This document shows, piece after piece, positions 45,166 to 45,425 of a DNA stretch of 45,425 nt. The translations under genes and the position numbers were made by a program. The notes beneath the pieces were generated by a model, which saw nothing but the letters and a program-made list of their open reading frames with translations, had not been told where the DNA came from and did not search any database. The DNA comes from Planctomycetaceae bacterium (GTDB lineage: Bacteria; Planctomycetota; Planctomycetia; Planctomycetales; Planctomycetaceae). The stretch spans positions 1 to 45,425 of the forward strand of contig JABURQ010000173.1 in assembly GCA_014762625.1 (NCBI GenBank). Reading direction: 5' to 3'. Numbering within the stretch: the first letter of the stretch is position 1; every line of letters starts with the position of its first letter.

Positions 45166-45199
45166 CGGTCCCTCGGCAAACTCGGGGGACCGTTTTTTT
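45166..45199 (+). terminator. Strong rho-independent terminator
   Basis: CGGTCC pairs with GGACCG, with CTCG/CGGG-type inner pairing across a short loop, followed by seven T (45193-45199). It ends the DUF6263 transcript. Confidence 0.88.
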
Positions 45200-45319
45200 G
45201 TGGACTGTTTGGGACATGAGGAGTCGGGAAACGGGATTCAGGAAACAGAAATTCGTGATGTCACCTCCTTGCCTTGTTTGAAAGAAATTCCATTGTCTGA
45301 TGGCTGAACCCCGAGGGTT

Positions 45320-45356
45320 TTCAAAGATGGGCTTTTTGAAAGACCCCATCTTTGAA
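45320..45356. repeat. Perfect 12-bp inverted repeat near the window end
   Basis: TTCAAAGATGGG and CCCATCTTTGAA flank a 13-base loop. Just before it, AACCC-CGA-GGGTT forms another small hairpin. No gene is near; the remaining 45200-45425 holds no credible gene. It may be a dispersed repeat or the edge of an element outside the window. Confidence 0.6.
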
Positions 45357-45425
45357 TCATTGAGATCTTTGAACGAAACCCGATGGTTTTGGCCACTTTT
45401 GGGACCGTCCGCCGCGAAATCTGAA

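Overview
The window looks like a chromosomal segment of a planctomycete (Planctomycetota, probably order Planctomycetales). The evidence is a DUF1559 protein with a type IV pilin-like N-terminus, two exported formylglycine-type sulfatases, a Wzm/Wzt polysaccharide exporter, two tandem nucleoside:H+ symporter-family permeases, many signal-peptide proteins of unknown function, a loose gene layout, and a lone mraZ with no cell-division cluster. This assignment is from gene content only. I saw no rRNA, tRNA, phage, insertion sequence or CRISPR array.

Layout. 1-3.4 kb: mostly non-coding DNA with dispersed repeats, a small membrane protein and an exported alpha/beta-hydrolase-like protein. 3.4-7.7 kb (minus): sulfatase translationally linked to two small immunity-like proteins, a one-TM protein, and a second sulfatase. 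7.8-11.25 kb (minus): ergothioneine genes egtD-egtB behind a DUF294-type nucleotidyltransferase. 11.3-13.7 kb (plus): Gfo/Idh/MocA oxidoreductase, YiiX-like papain-fold hydrolase, zinc ribbon. 13.8-14.85 kb (minus): orphan mraZ, with a promoter whose spacer contains a TGGG/CCCA operator repeated upstream, and a strongly folded 3' RNA ending in a terminator. 15-21.3 kb: DUF1186/SEC-C protein, exported esterase, exported metallopeptidase with a LecA-like tail, methyltransferase-glycosyltransferase pair, exported unknown. 21.6-25.8 kb: argG, PQQ beta-propeller protein, SH3-domain protein. 25.8-28.9 kb (minus): two nucleoside-permease paralogues. 29.4-32.5 kb (plus): wzm-wzt-GT2 export unit. 32.6-34.6 kb: Cys-rich exported protein, DUF1559 protein with a Met/His-rich loop, parvulin. 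34.7-38.3 kb: lipoprotein, sugar isomerase-like protein, MIP channel divergent from a frameshifted arsR, small membrane proteins. 38.4-45.4 kb: large exported unknown, NAD-dependent epimerase, S1-domain protein split by an in-frame TAG, GroES-like protein, membrane zinc ribbon, DUF6263 protein.

How the genes work together. EgtD and EgtB form a minimal ergothioneine route. Wzm, Wzt and the GT2 enzyme would build and export a surface glycan. Sulfatases, esterase and PQQ/SH3 proteins act in the periplasm or paryphoplasm. ArsR (if functional) and the wide-filter MIP channel look like a metalloid-response pair around a shared palindrome.

The most interesting signals are the mraZ promoter-operator and its structured 3' RNA, the Cys-rich/Met-His-rich gene pair, the broken arsR beside the channel, and the in-frame amber codon in the S1 protein.
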